DNA of 64,000 bases from Agapetus fuscipes (lineage: Eukaryota > Arthropoda > Insecta > Trichoptera > Glossosomatidae): the NCBI GenBank assembly GCA_951799405.1, contig OX637345.1, forward strand, positions 7,378,001 to 7,442,000, written 5' to 3'. A model generated the notes under the pieces. The model did not search any database. It saw only the letters and a program-made list of their open reading frames with translations, and was not told the DNA's origin. The position numbers and the translations under genes are program-made. Below, in pieces: positions 9,605-19,609 of the stretch (within the stretch, counting starts at the first letter, position 1; the number at the start of each line of letters is the position of its first letter).

Positions 9605-9629
9605 GCATCCTCTGCGAAATAGTTTCTTG

Positions 9630-10757
9630 TCATTTTCGTGGATGCCTCCTTCTGTCTCCTTTGAGATTTCCTGACCGTGTGTTATTCCCTGCCCTTTTTC
9701 CTCTTGAAGAGAAATTTGGAGCGTCTCTAAGGCCTCGATTGCTTTCCGCAGTGGGTCGTTGCTGCCCTCTAAAAAACTGATTCCTTTTCTGTACTGGAAC
9801 GTGCGGTTTCGATGAGGTGCTGGGTTGAGGGCACTGGGTCTTCACTGACAATTTGTCGGTGGTCCCCACTCTAGAGAAAAAAGACGTGAGACTGTCTTTG
9901 CCAAACAAGTGTTCGGTACTCGGCGGGAATTTGTTTAACCCCTCTCACATGCTCTTCCTTAACATGCCCTAGCACAGCTTTCCTGCGGAACTGGAGGGCC
10001 TCTGTCCGCCTCCCCATACCGTCTGGAGGATGTCTTCCGAGACTTTCTGGTATGGCGAGTCCAGAGCGAACAGCGTTTTGACCTTTTCGAAAAGGGCTTT
10101 CCTTGCCAAGGTCGTGTCGCTCCGGGCTCCCCAGTTGACCAAGGTCTGAAGCCCAGACTGGAACTCCTCTTTCTGGATGAGGAGGGCGTGGGACATGGCT
10201 GCAAACGACCGCTCGCCTGAATAGGGGAGCTTACGCACGCACTGGCGAAGTTCATCGTTCACTGCCAGGTCGACGAACGCCGGTTCTGCCAGGTACTTTT
10301 TCTGTACCTCGGCGTACCTTACTCCGGCCCAGTTTTCACTGTCGAAGTGCTGGAGCCTCTGGAGCGCTTCGACCCTGTTGCTCTTGGCCTTGGGGTGAGC
10401 TGGTTCTTCCACCGTTGTGGCGGCTTCCTGGAAGCTCAGCAGTAGCTCTTCCTGGGCCTCCTCATTCTCTTCCAGTCCCGAAGGTTGTTAGAGGAAGTTG
10501 CTGGAAGAGTTTCCTGCCGCCGATTCAACGAGATTTCCCATAGAACTGGCGGGCCAGTCACCGAAAACTGCGTTCGTCAGCATCACGATGTGGGAAACCA
10601 GATAATCTATCCTTGGGTCCAAGACAACCCTCAGCCGTTTCTGACGCCGCGGCGGTGAACCTGATTCCGAAGTGTCATATCCGCGTTTTAGTGACGCATC
10701 ACCTGAATCCTGTGAGATTTCGTCGAGAGGTTGCCCTTTATTGTTATCACAACTCAT
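9630..10757 (-). pseudogene. DIRS gag-like ORF1, broken
   Basis: The likely start is ATG at 10,757 (MSCDNNKGQPLDEIS), followed by a basic RRQKRLR stretch. An in-frame TAA at 10,488-10,490 interrupts it. The same frame resumes as QPSGLEENEEAQEE and runs to 9,969, including the charged helical part KAKSNRVEALQRLQHF. The sense then slips to another frame (about 9,915-9,985) and returns for a Lys/Arg/Gln/Ser-rich tail ending at 9,630. No zinc knuckle is seen. The position and composition fit a DIRS ORF1; I found no sequence motif specific to it. Confidence 0.7.
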
Positions 10758-11027
10758 AACATTGATTTTGATGTTATATAAAGTAAAAACTCCGTTAAAA
10801 TAACGAAAAACGTTTTTCGTAAATATGACAGCGTGGCATAACCAACAAAAATACGTATGCGAACTTTTAACCACCACAATATCACCTGTTTTAGTTTTTA
10901 ATTGTTCACAAGGACACAAGATGGTAAAATAACACTCTTTTAAATGTTTTTGCCCAGGAATATTGTCAATTCACTCAAATTTTCGAAGGTAAAATCAACT
11001 GACATGTGACCACAAGGGGAAAATGAC

Positions 11028-11219
11028 GCTTTATGAAAAATTGCGACCGGGTTATGGGGAAACTGGAAATAGGGAACAGGAAATGGGGAAAAAGCGACCA
11101 TAGAGTAGAAAGTGCCTAAAGTGTAAAAAAGTGCAAATCAAAGACCCAGGAATAGACTAAAAAACCACATAAAAGGGGAAAAGTGATTGTTTCTCTCATA
11201 ATATGGACTCCAGACATCT
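11028..11219 (-). repeat. DIRS inverted terminal repeat, 5' side
   Basis: It is the reverse complement of 6,221-6,411. The element's outer 5' end continues as TCAGAACA to about 11,231. Confidence 0.9.
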
Positions 11220-11327
11220 CTCAGAACACATAATATACTTTTTTCTGTTAATCTCAGTTTGACCACTGTCTGGTAATCGGTGGCTTGTTGAGAATCAACC
11301 ATTCACTTGTGGAAAGCTTTGACTTAC

Positions 11328-11411
11328 ATAGCAGAGGCAGCAGCAGGAGCAGCGGAATGAGGATCCACCATTTCCTCTTCTTTACAACTTTCCCCGCTGA
11401 AGACATCCAAG
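11328..11411 (-). CDS. SUN-like gene, exon 6 (membrane segment)
   Basis: An 84-nt exon between acceptor GATTTTAG and donor T|GTAAGTC. It encodes TWMSSAGKVVKKRKWWILIP followed by a Leu-rich run. The basic KKRKWW stretch followed by LIPLLLLPLLL is a strong membrane anchor and matches the position and style of the SUN-protein transmembrane segment. Both phases (1 in, 1 out) join exactly to exons 5 and 7. It is too short to stand out as an open frame by itself. Confidence 0.75.
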
Positions 11412-11793
11412 CTAAAATCAAAAACATCAATAATTTAACGAATTGAACGCTTTGACAGCCAGCTTTTTACTTCTTTGATATTTTGATTTTAGTTTCTGGT
11501 CTATTTTTATGTTTGTAAATTGTCTTAAGAATCACATTCTACACAACCTGAGCTAAGAAAAAAAAAACGTAAAACACGATAATGTGAGAGTTGTTTTAAA
11601 TATTTTTTAAATCAATTTACATTTTTCATAAGACACATTGGTCCAGTACACATACAAATATTGCTCATGAAATTAACTCTGTTGGAGATAAGACAAACAA
11701 GCACTATGGAGACAAGTTGGTGCTGTAATATATCCTGAACAGAGCCCCACAGGCAGTGGGATGGTTGAAGAGAACCAACACTTGAATACTCAC
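11412..11793 (-). other. Intron 5 of the SUN-like gene
   Basis: The shortest intron (382 bp), with donor A|GTGAGTA and acceptor TTTTAG. No repeat was recognised in it. Confidence 0.65.
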
Positions 11794-12031
11794 TGGTCTC
11801 CTTGGTGTAAGTGTTGGTCTTGTAGGCGGCCGTGTTGGTGGAGTAGTAGGGATATCTCCGGCTGGGATCCCTGGGCAGGATCCTGTCCCTCAGGGAGCTG
11901 GTGATGCTAGTGATGGTGGTGACGATGCTGATGAGCAGGCTGGTGATCCACCAGTGCTGGGTGCTGCTCGGCGCCGGGTGGCTGCTCAGCCTGCCGTGAC
12001 CATCACTGTCATAGTCACTGTCTGCCAGGTT
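11794..12031 (-). CDS. SUN-like gene, exon 5
   Basis: Acceptor TTGTTGTTGCAG, donor CCA|GTGAGT; 238 nt, entering in phase 0 and leaving in phase 1. It encodes NLADSDYDSDGHGRLSSHPA, then a hydrophobic stretch HWWITSLLISIVTTITSITS, then a Tyr/Thr-rich part. An acidic Ser-Asp-Tyr patch followed by a Trp-containing hydrophobic patch ahead of the membrane anchor parallels vertebrate SUN2, where a SSEDDY patch precedes a similar hydrophobic region. The similarity is architectural and remembered, not aligned. Confidence 0.75.
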
Positions 12032-12091
12032 CTGCAACAACAAACTTCAAGTGAGAAATTATACTTTTTAATCAAGTTATTTAATTAAGTA

Positions 12092-12466
12092 TGATTGGGA
12101 AAAAACGGAGTGACAGGGTGAGGAATGATTTTGTAAGAGAAGAATGTGGTGCAAGAGAAAGTGTGAAAGTGAAGATTAAAAGAAGTTTGTTAAGATGGTT
12201 TGGGCATATGGAGAGAATGAATGGGGAAAGACTGACGAAGAAAGTATATGTTGGTAGAATAGATGGATGTCGTGGTAGAGGAAGACCGAGAAAGGTATGG
12301 TTGGACCAAATATCCGAAATTGCAAATGAATGGAATATCCAGAGTCATAATAAAAGAAGAGCCTGTATGAAGAAGGTTATGACTCTGAAGGAAATGAAAG
12401 AAGTATGTAAGGACAGAAAGAAATGGCGGTTGATCTGTAATGCTTTTCGGCTAGGTTTATTAAAGT
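12092..12466 (+). pseudogene. LINE ORF2 C-terminus (open, 5'-truncated)
   Basis: An uninterrupted frame has RWFGHMERMNGERLTKKVY, RGRGRPRKVWLDQI and CMKKVMTLKEMKEVCKDRKK, which is the extreme C-terminus of an RTE/endonuclease-RT type LINE common in insects. No catalytic domain remains. A linker and a family D repeat (12,550-12,797) follow directly, as at 14.1 and 58.2 kb, so all of it is probably one 5'-truncated insertion. Confidence 0.8.
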
Positions 12467-12549
12467 GAAATTTGTTTTATGTTTTAGTTTTTGATGTCCA
12501 TATATATTATTATTTATTGATTTAAAAAAGTTAATTTGTCGTGTATGTT

Positions 12550-12797
12550 CCTTGACTTATAGGTTGGTATGCGGCTGACCACCCATGCTGTAAAAATGGT
12601 TCACTTTGCCAATGTCACCCCTGTTACAGGGAAGGACGGCAAGAGTTGCAGAGTGTATGTCTATTTGAGATTTGGTTTTTATGTTGTATGCTCACATGAG
12701 GCATGTGCAAGCGCGAACTTGTACATGTCTGGTTGTGAGAATGCATGTAATGTGAATCTCCAATGTAACATATCTTTGCAACTTAGATTAGATTAGA
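12550..12797 (+). repeat. Family D repeat, full-length, as LINE 3' tail
   Basis: It begins CCTTGACTTATAGGTTGG and ends AACTTAGATTAGATTAGA. It is joined to the LINE C-terminus by the linker AATTTGTCGTGTATGTT. The 75-residue frame across it (MRLTTHAVKMVHF...) recurs in other copies and reflects the repeat, not a gene. Confidence 0.85.
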
Positions 12798-12803
12798 ATC
12801 AAT

Positions 12804-12950
12804 CCCAGACCGTAGTCTAGTGGTAACGCTTCAGACACGTAAATGGAAGGATGTGGGTTAGAATCCTGACGGGGCACAAAAAAAATACCAAGTCTGCTAT
12901 CTCCACACACAACTGATTTTGGGAAATTGGTATTTTTAATGTCAGCGATG
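12804..12950 (+). repeat. SINE family B copy with tRNA-like head
   Basis: ACCGTAGTCTAGTGGTAACGC and GGGTTAGAATCCTG correspond to the A and B boxes. The body AAGTCTGCTATCTCC matches 625-700. Confidence 0.65.
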
Positions 12951-12959
12951 GGAACATAA

Positions 12960-13390
12960 GAAATCCTGTGCGGGAGAATCCCTAGATTCTAGAGACTCTA
13001 GGGGTCTATGACACTTGTTGTAGTGCCGCAGAGGTGTACGAGCTTGGTCATCGCTACAAAGCGCCAATACTCAAGCAAGACTCAGTTGCTGTAAGGCTGG
13101 ATGGACCTTTGGTGATTTGGAAATAACCGTCAACAAACTTATTATTTTTAGTCAAGATAGCAGACATAGGAACAGAAGGAAAATACACATGCATTGAAGT
13201 TCTTGTTCCTTGAAAAAGATATAAAAATTGAACACACAATTGAAGTGGGAATACAGTTAACTCGTTCCATAAACGGGTAGTGTGGTCAAGGAATGTGTCG
13301 TGAAAACACCAAGTCCTCATAGTTTTGATATTGACTGCAAAAAGATGAATGTGAGCTGTTCTACACACCAGTGGCGAAGGGTGCCATACA
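12960..13390 (-). pseudogene. CR1/L2-like LINE 3' end with a nested SINE B fragment
   Basis: On the minus strand the frame contains CFHDTFLDHTTRLWNELTV, the terminal motif also seen at 20,990 (+). The tail AGAATCCCTAGATTC..GGGGTCTATGACACTTG matches the 3' ends near 21.2, 39.8 and 57.2 kb. A family B fragment (13,032-13,112) interrupts it. Confidence 0.65.
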
Positions 13391-13724
13391 ACTCAATTCT
13401 TATCGGCTTCCCTTTTAAAATGAGGCAACAAAGTAGTTAAAAAATATAGGCACAAAGTAAAAAAATACATTTAAAACCAAAGAAACAATACATATTTTTC
13501 CCCCATTGAAACCATGCAGTCTACTTTATTATCATTTTTGCCTCATTTTAAAAGGGAAACCGATGGGAATTGAGTTGTATGGCACCCTTCGCCACTGCTA
13601 CACACCATCATTTGTACAGGTATCTAACCAGGCTTCAAATACACTAGTGGACATCACCCTCTTGACTTGATTAGCTATAATGTCGACTTCATTTAATACC
13701 TTGAAGACTTACAGTTGTCCTCAC

Positions 13725-13932
13725 CTCATATCTGTCCACGTTGTTCCACCGCCTGTGCAGCCCCAGGTCCGTGGAGCTCTGGTAGGCCTCCTGCACCATG
13801 TCTCCGGCTGCGCTGCGAGCCACGCGGCCCAGCGACGGCCGCGACATGTTGGGCACGGCCACCTGCCCTGGCGCCAGCTCCACGCGGTCCTTAGACAGCC
13901 GTGAGTATGTGTAGTCCGTCTTGGGGTACTTG
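13725..13932 (-). CDS. SUN-like gene, exon 4
   Basis: Acceptor TGTATTGTTGCAG, donor GAG|GTGAGG; 208 nt, entering with one base and leaving in phase 0. It encodes a Tyr/Ser/Arg-rich hydrophilic stretch (KYPKTDYTYSRLSKDRVELA ... NNVDRYE) with no recognised domain. The composition fits the disordered nucleoplasmic region. It is GC-rich compared with the flanking introns. Both overlapping minus-strand frames and the plus frame at 13,680 are shadows. Confidence 0.75.
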
Positions 13933-14039
13933 CTGCAACAATACATTGGCACATCAGACAATAATTCATGTATTAATAATAATAATAATTTGACTATATT
14001 TTTAGTGCCATTTTGTGAGTTGGTGGCATGGGAGCACGA

Positions 14040-14459
14040 ATGGGATGAAATGAGAGAAGTATGTAAGGACAGAAAGAAATGGCGATTGATCTGTAATGTT
14101 GGCGGCTTGGGCTAGGGTTTTTGAAATTGGAATTTCGTATTTGTTTTTAATGTTTATACATATTATTATTTGTTTATTTCAAAATGTAATTTGTTGTGCA
14201 TGTTCCTTGACTTATAGGTTGGTATGCGGCTGACCACCCATGCTGTAGAAAATGGTTCACTTTGCCAATGTCACCCCTGTTTCAGGGAAGGTCGACAAGA
14301 GTTGCAGGGCATATGTTCATTTGAGATTTGGGTTTTTATGTTGTAGGTTCACATGCGGCATGTGCAAGTGCGAATTTATATGTACTTTCTTGTGAGAATG
14401 GATATAATGTGAATCCCCAATGTTACATATCTTTGCAACTTAAATTAGATTAGATTAGC
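14040..14459 (+). repeat. LINE 3' end plus family D tail
   Basis: MREVCKDRKKWRLICN (14,046-14,095) is the last few codons of the LINE seen at 12.1 kb. A conserved linker (TAATTTGTTGTGCATGTT) then leads into a complete family D unit (14,205-14,459). Confidence 0.8.
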
Positions 14460-14589
14460 ATGGGGTGGTTGATCATTGACTTGACATTGACTGTAGAGGT
14501 GATTTAGGCAGCCAGTAAGTCTCTTTTCCCCATCAGGTCCGGTGCCAGATTGGAAGTCTACAGGGCAGCAGTACACAGGGATGTATATA

Positions 14590-14945
14590 AAAATAATTTT
14601 ATTTGATGAGTGCTGTTTTTGTGTGCCCTATGCTAGCTTGGTCGTTGCTATAGAAAGCACCAATTCTCAAGCAAGACCCAGTTGCTGTAAGGCTGGATGG
14701 ACCCTTTGATGACCGGTCTTTGGTAAAGGTTTATGAATTTTTCAACCCAGCGAATCGCAAATTTGAAAATATAAATGCTATATTTTTTGTGCTCCACCGG
14801 GATTCGAACCCACAACCTTCCATTTACGAGTCGGAAGTGTTAACCACTAGACTACGGACCGGTAGTCTACTTTGCTGGGATTCGAGCCCAGGACCTTCCA
14901 TTTACGAGTCTAAAGGGCTTACCACTAGACTATGGACCGGTCTAT
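14590..14945 (-). repeat. SINE family B, with two tRNA-like heads in tandem
   Basis: On the minus strand there are two heads, each with GGTCC(A/G)TAGTCTAGTGG and a GGTTCGAATCCC-type box (14,867-14,945 and about 14,790-14,866). The body follows, containing GGGTTGAAAAATTCATAAACC and CCAGCCTTACAGCAACTGGG. The B box in the inner head is near perfect. Confidence 0.75.
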
Positions 14946-14959
14946 TGGAACATAATTTA

Positions 14960-16385
14960 TTTCATTATTAGAAAAATGAAGAAAGAGCGCCATTTTTGTG
15001 TGTGTCACACCTCAAAGGCCCTCTGCATTATGAATGAGATAATTTAAAAAGGTGAGCTTTCAGTGCTCCCTTAAAAAAGCCAACATATTCTAGATTTCTC
15101 ACTCCGGTGGCGGTGTGTTCCACTTCATTGGTCTCGCAATCAGGAAAGGACCAGTCCCCAAAATAACTGCAGATTTGAAAGCGATCAATCTGACAGCACT
15201 ACTCCCCGCTGACTTCAAAGGGGAAAACTATTAAAAAAGTATTTGATTTATGGATAACGTGACATGAATAAAAAGCGCCAATTCTTGAGCAAGAGCCAGT
15301 TGTTAGAAGGCTGGAAAAAGGTTGTTACATTTTATTTTGCGGCAGCCGTCCCGCTCTGATGCAAAAAATACACGACCAAGTTCATTGCCTTGTAGTTGCT
15401 AGTAAAAATAGCCCGATTTAAAAATAGAACCTGCAACAAATGTGCAAATAAAGAATGCCATCCATCATCAACTGACCTAGGACAAACCAAAATATGCTGT
15501 TTCAATACAATGTTGCATTCAGAAAGTTCAATGTTTATTCCACCAATATTTACTTGAATCTCATTAATATCCCCATTTAACCAGATGATTGAAATGAAAG
15601 AAGTATGCAAGGACCGAAAGATATTCTACAATGTTGACAGTTTGGGCTTTTAGTTTTAATTCAACTTTAACTTCATTTAATGTCATTCTGGATTATTCCT
15701 TTGTATGAACAGAGTAAATATACAATAACCTGGTGATTGGTTTATCATTGATAACATTGCATGTGGATATTCTTGTCATGGCATACATTTGCACAGACTG
15801 CATCTTCCTCACTTCAACATCCATCCCATCTATATTCTCTCCCATCCTTTCTCTTCTCGCAAGGGGACCATGGAGGGAAGCCGCACAAGACAGAGAGTCC
15901 TGGAGGCTCTGAGCCTTCAAGGCTTGTGGGCCAGATTAAGTAACTTAGCAAGTAGCTTTTCTCTTCAATTATTATTACACACATTCACAAAATTTAAATC
16001 ACATAAAACAGCACATAAATAAAATAGAATTAATCGTAAAAATAAGATAAAATAACAACAATTATAATAAAATGATTTGGGGTTTTTGAATAGTTTAAAA
16101 TGTCACAAATATACAATCTTATTGTTGCCACATGTTTCTGTACCGTCTATTCACACTGCAAAAATGTGGTTAGGTATTTTATAGGTCAATTAATTTAATA
16201 ACTTCAAAGCTGTTCATCTACCTACTGCCGCAAAAAATCCATGGTAACATTTTTTTTTGCATAAATTTAAATTGAATTTAGGAAAAATTTAGAACAGAGG
16301 TTTGTAAATTTACTTCTAAATACCATTACGCCTCCCTTGTGAGTAATATTAAATATTCAATCATAGTTGTTTGTTGCAAGTCAGT
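14960..16385. other. Intron 3 left part, no gene recognised
   Basis: It contains a SINE B scrap (15,265-15,318), a LINE C-terminal scrap on the plus strand (15,590-15,652, EMKEVCKDRKI-like) and AT-rich unique sequence. A minus-strand frame at 15,332-15,610 ends LVVYFLHQSGTAAAK; it could be LINE-derived but was not identified. Confidence 0.5.
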
Positions 16386-16500
16386 GCTAATATTGCAAAC
16401 AAGACCCAGCTGCTGTAAGGCTGGATGAAGTATTGTGAATGACTTTTTAATACAGGGAGATGAATTTCTCAACCCAGCAAAGACAATACAAAAAGGAATT
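16386..16500 (-). repeat. SINE family B body fragment
   Basis: AAGACCCAGCTGCTGTAAGGCTGG and CTCAACCCAGCAAAG match the family body. Confidence 0.6.
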
Positions 16501-16859
16501 AGCTTGTCCTGCTGGAGAAAGCCAAAGATGCACGACTGGCTTCATTTCATTCCGGCAAACAAGCCCCGCAAGAACTAGTTTCCGGCAGATCAAACAGTGA
16601 ATCTGAGTGTTGAACAATCAATTTATTCACAGCAGTACTACTTGCAGATCTTAATGCCAGCCGCTCACCCTCCACTGTGTCCATCACACAAAGCTCTGAA
16701 ATATATCGCGGGGCAGCACACTGTGTCGATTTAAAGCCAGTTAAACAGACCTTATACTCAATCTTTTCTTCAATTTAAAGCCATTGGAGCTAGGTACCTT
16801 TATATTCTAAGCTAACAGGAGCTCTAATGATTGCTATACATAATGCATTCTCCACTCAC

Positions 16860-17134
16860 TTCCAGTACTCGATGGCGCTCTTGTACAGCCTGTAGGGCAG
16901 GTGGTCGGTGCCCTCTACAGAGACCCGGCTGCTGTCGGCCAGCACAGACTCGGCGAAGCTCTCGTTGGAGCGGTCGCTGCCCGAGGGGCTCCCCTGCAGG
17001 CGGCTGGCTGAGCGGGAGCCTCCGCCCGCGCTGCTGCTCCACAGGGCCAGGCCTCCACCGCCGCCTCCGCTGCTGCTGGTGTTGACCAGGCGGGAGGTGC
17101 GGCGCTCATACTCGTACGAGTAGTTGCGGATGTT
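16860..17134 (-). CDS. SUN-like gene, exon 3 (Ser/Gly-rich)
   Basis: Acceptor TTAATTTCCAG, donor TGGAA|GTGAGT; 275 nt, entering in phase 0 and leaving in phase 2. It encodes NIRNYSYEYERRTSRLVNTS, a poly-Gly/Ser stretch, a basic Ser/Arg run (GGGSRSASRLQG) and an acidic Ser-rich part ending LYKSAIEYW. It is low complexity, consistent with a nucleoplasmic disordered domain. It is strongly GC-rich against its surroundings, which creates several shadow frames on both strands. Confidence 0.75.
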
Positions 17135-17271
17135 CTGGAAATTAACAGGTGCAATCAATGAATAAGAGAAATATGAAAAGAAAAGGAGGTCATCAGGAGG
17201 GAACTGAAACCCAACTCTTCTCAGTTCCGAAATCAGCACCAGTGTGTTGACATATACGAGTATATATACAT

Positions 17272-17432
17272 TTTGTTAAATAGATTTGTGAAGAGGAATG
17301 CAATTCACCAACCTATGCCTGGCCAGTTATCTTCAGAAGCTTGTGTGCATGCAATGACATCTATTGAACCAGGGTCGAAGTTATTGTCGATAGGACAAGG
17401 CCGGGCTCGAAACAGCGTCAGTGTCAATAATG
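17272..17432 (-). repeat. SINE family C copy
   Basis: AGGAATGCAATTCACCAACC, CAGGGTCGAAGTTATTGTC and a GGCTCGAAACAGC box are shared with 1.1 and 61.8 kb. Confidence 0.6.
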
Positions 17433-17439
17433 CAAATTT

Positions 17440-18025
17440 GAGGACAATGAGGCAAGAAGTTGCACTTTATGAGCAGTTCAGTTGTGTTGCGTTTTTCTTA
17501 ATTTCTGTAAAAATCCGAGATTGTCTTCTTCGATTCTATCTGATTCAATTCCTAAATTAGTCATGAGGCTGCTCACCTTACCTATGATAATAGACTTCAC
17601 ACGCCAATACTACTATACTACTCTGGTGATAAACATTGCATCATTTATTTTTTATGTGTAGTGAAATAAAAGGATTAATTTTATCACACCAGTGACATAA
17701 CAAAATCATTTGAATGTTGAATTGTTAATAATAATAATATTATAACCTTTTAGTAATGATCTAAAATAGGTATGAAGTCATATTTTGTCGCCATTGCATA
17801 TACCTGCTAAATCAATATTTATCTAGTACAATTAAGTATCTGATACTGGTAATGTAATAATTTGAAAGTAAAAATAACAGAGCTGGCATTTTTGTTTATT
17901 TGCATATCTATTGAGGAATCATCAAACGCCATTTTCAAAAAAATTCAAGGCCAGAAATCCACAAGTGTCCAACAAATTGTCACTCACACATGTGTGGTGT
18001 GTGTGACGCGTCTATTTCATCTATA
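17440..18025. other. No feature recognised
   Basis: AT-rich intronic sequence with no repeat or frame that I could assign. Confidence 0.5.
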
Positions 18026-18525
18026 ATCTAAGTTGCAAAGCTACATTAACATTTAAGATTCATGGTAAATGTTTTCCCACAAACAGACACGTATGAGTTC
18101 GCGCTTACATATTCTGCATTTGTACTTACATAATAATAATTAAAAAAAAAAAAATCGATAGCTTTTAAACCGCAAACCATCCAACTCTGTTCTGGGTAAA
18201 TTTACAGGACAGCAAACAAACATTACATATTAAATTGTATGTTAATATTTCAAAAAAAAATAGCAAATTTGGAATTAATCACATTTGTATTACCTGAACC
18301 CTTCGGGGATAACGTGGCAAGAAGTTACACTATATGTGTAGCTTGGTTGCGTTTTTTTGCGTTATATTTTAACAAATATATAAAGTTTTTATCTCTCCCG
18401 TAAAATTATTCAAAACGGAGTTGGCTGGTTTGCAGATTAAGTCATAGAAATCTCAAACGAACATAAGCCCTGCAACTCTTGACACAGGGGTAACATTGGC
18501 AAAGTGAACCATTTTTTACAGTACG
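18026..18525 (-). repeat. Family D repeat split by a SINE A fragment
   Basis: The 3' half is at 18,026-18,135 and the 5' half at 18,440-18,525 (CAACTCTTGACACAGGGGTAAC). Between them lie an A-run and a SINE A tail (18,296-18,362, CCCTTCGGGGATAACGTGGC). Confidence 0.6.
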
Positions 18526-18529
18526 TTTG

Positions 18530-19200
18530 GACAGGCACTTTACCCACCTCCACCCACCAAGTTCATACAACTCATGCGGAGTCGCTTCACTTGGTGATAC
18601 TTCACTTGCAATGTTTTTTTCAAGAAAGGAAAAAGAATACCAACCTACCAGTCAAGGATCATCATTTTCTCTGATATTCGCCGAACATATTGCCCAAATT
18701 TTGGCACATGTATGGCGCCGACCTCGAGGCATTTTTAAACGCAAAATAAACAATTAACTGGTTTTTGGGTTGTTATGGACTACCAATTATAAAATTTAAA
18801 TTATTCAGCTACGTCAATGTGACGATGTTTTAGCATAATTATACATATTATAAACTCAAAATGGCGAGATGGTATTACATTATATTGATGAATATGCAAC
18901 GAAAGGACTACCACCAACTTCCTATCTATTTTTAAAGCAGGGGTTCTCAAAATTCATGGTGCGTAATCTTATTGAACGTTTAATTTTATACAGCAGTTTG
19001 AAACCAATTTCGCCATTGAATTTTCCGGTTATAATATATACCCCGAGTATAAAACATTTTGTAAATCTCGCCTCGATTGCGTAAATTAAAAAAGGTATGG
19101 AATATACGACGACACTTTAGAATTAGAAAGTGATTTAGTTCTCATACAATTTTTTTAAATAAACACATTATTTTTTTCAATTACGTCGAGTATATTATAA
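18530..19200. other. Mostly unassigned; MITE ends visible
   Basis: CAGGGGTTCTCAAAATTC at 18,941 looks like a hAT-type end. TACCCCGAGTATAAAACATTTTG at 19,038 matches the inverted-repeat MITE at 50,047. No host coding sequence was seen. Confidence 0.4.
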
Positions 19201-19202
19201 TT

Positions 19203-19245
19203 CCACGACCGGTTACGCAAATAATCCATTTGCATCTTCAGATGG
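19203..19245 (-). ncRNA. Degenerate hammerhead-like motif
   Basis: The minus strand reads CTGAAGAT, hairpin GCAAAT-GGATT-ATTTGC, GTAACCGGTCGTGG. The same frame of elements as 29,007-29,055 is present, but CTGATGA has become CTGAAGA and GAAAC has become GTAAC, so the core is damaged. The downstream TATACTCGACGTAATTGAAAA matches the 29-kb copy. Confidence 0.4.
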
Positions 19246-19318
19246 CTAAATAAATACTGAATGATTCAGATACGGAATCACTCGGTATGAGGGAACAAGG
19301 GGATGCAGGACGGCCATG

Positions 19319-19605
19319 TCGAATGCTCCAAGGAAGACAGCACTAAGTCAAAAAATATACGAGTAGTTTTATATATGTAGTAGTATATACGTAGTTTTGC
19401 AGGAAAGCCAATTGAATGTTATTTATTCCATGGAGTACAATGCATTAACTAATTTTTACATTAATTTATTAACGAATTTAAAAGACAGAGACAGAGATGA
19501 CGGCTGTCATCTTGGAATGAAGATAATGATTTGTTACCTTCAGAAATGGAAATAAGTCAAAAAACTAAATTTCGGAGTTACTTCCTTCTTCCTTGGAGCA
19601 GTCGA
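19319..19605 (+). mobile_element. MITE with CTCCAAGGAAG inverted termini (copy 1)
   Basis: The ends TCGAATGCTCCAAGGAAG and CTTCCTTGGAGCAGTCGA are inverted copies. The interior matches 49,611-49,859 over nearly its whole length (GAAAGCCAATTGAATGTTA, ATTCCATGGAGTACAATGC), with an extra TA-rich insert of about 40 bp. No coding capacity. Confidence 0.8.
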
Positions 19606-19609
19606 TGTG

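Larger units (their letters stand above)
6171..11231 (-). mobile_element. DIRS-type tyrosine-recombinase retroelement, structurally complete, mutated
   Basis: Direct evidence is a pair of inverted terminal repeats of about 190 bp (6,221-6,411 and 11,028-11,219), an internal complementary region at 6,439-6,539 holding the complements of both outer ends, and the order gag, RT, RNase H, tyrosine recombinase on the minus strand. This is the DIRS plan. Such elements are thought to replicate through a circle and integrate by a tyrosine recombinase rather than a DDE integrase. The gag and pol frames carry stops and frameshifts, so this copy is not expected to be autonomous. It lies in intron 6 of the SUN-like gene in the gene's own orientation. 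Confidence 0.9.
2148..11327 (-). other. Intron 6 of the SUN-like gene
   Basis: A 9.2-kb intron with donor T|GTAAGTC at 11,327 and acceptor TTTTACAG at 2,148. It holds a complete DIRS element, a hAT-like MITE, a TTAGG-bearing minisatellite and several SINE or LINE fragments. Confidence 0.7.

Noticed and set aside
12569..12796. A recurring 60-100 residue frame (MRLTTHAVKMVHFANVTPV...) seen at 12.6, 30.2 and 56.8 kb
   Set aside because: It coincides exactly with family D copies, is broken in most of them and has no coding signature; it is a by-product of the repeat.
13721..13969. Several alternative frames over exons 3 and 4
   Set aside because: Only one frame per exon joins in phase with its neighbours; the others come from GC-rich exon sequence.
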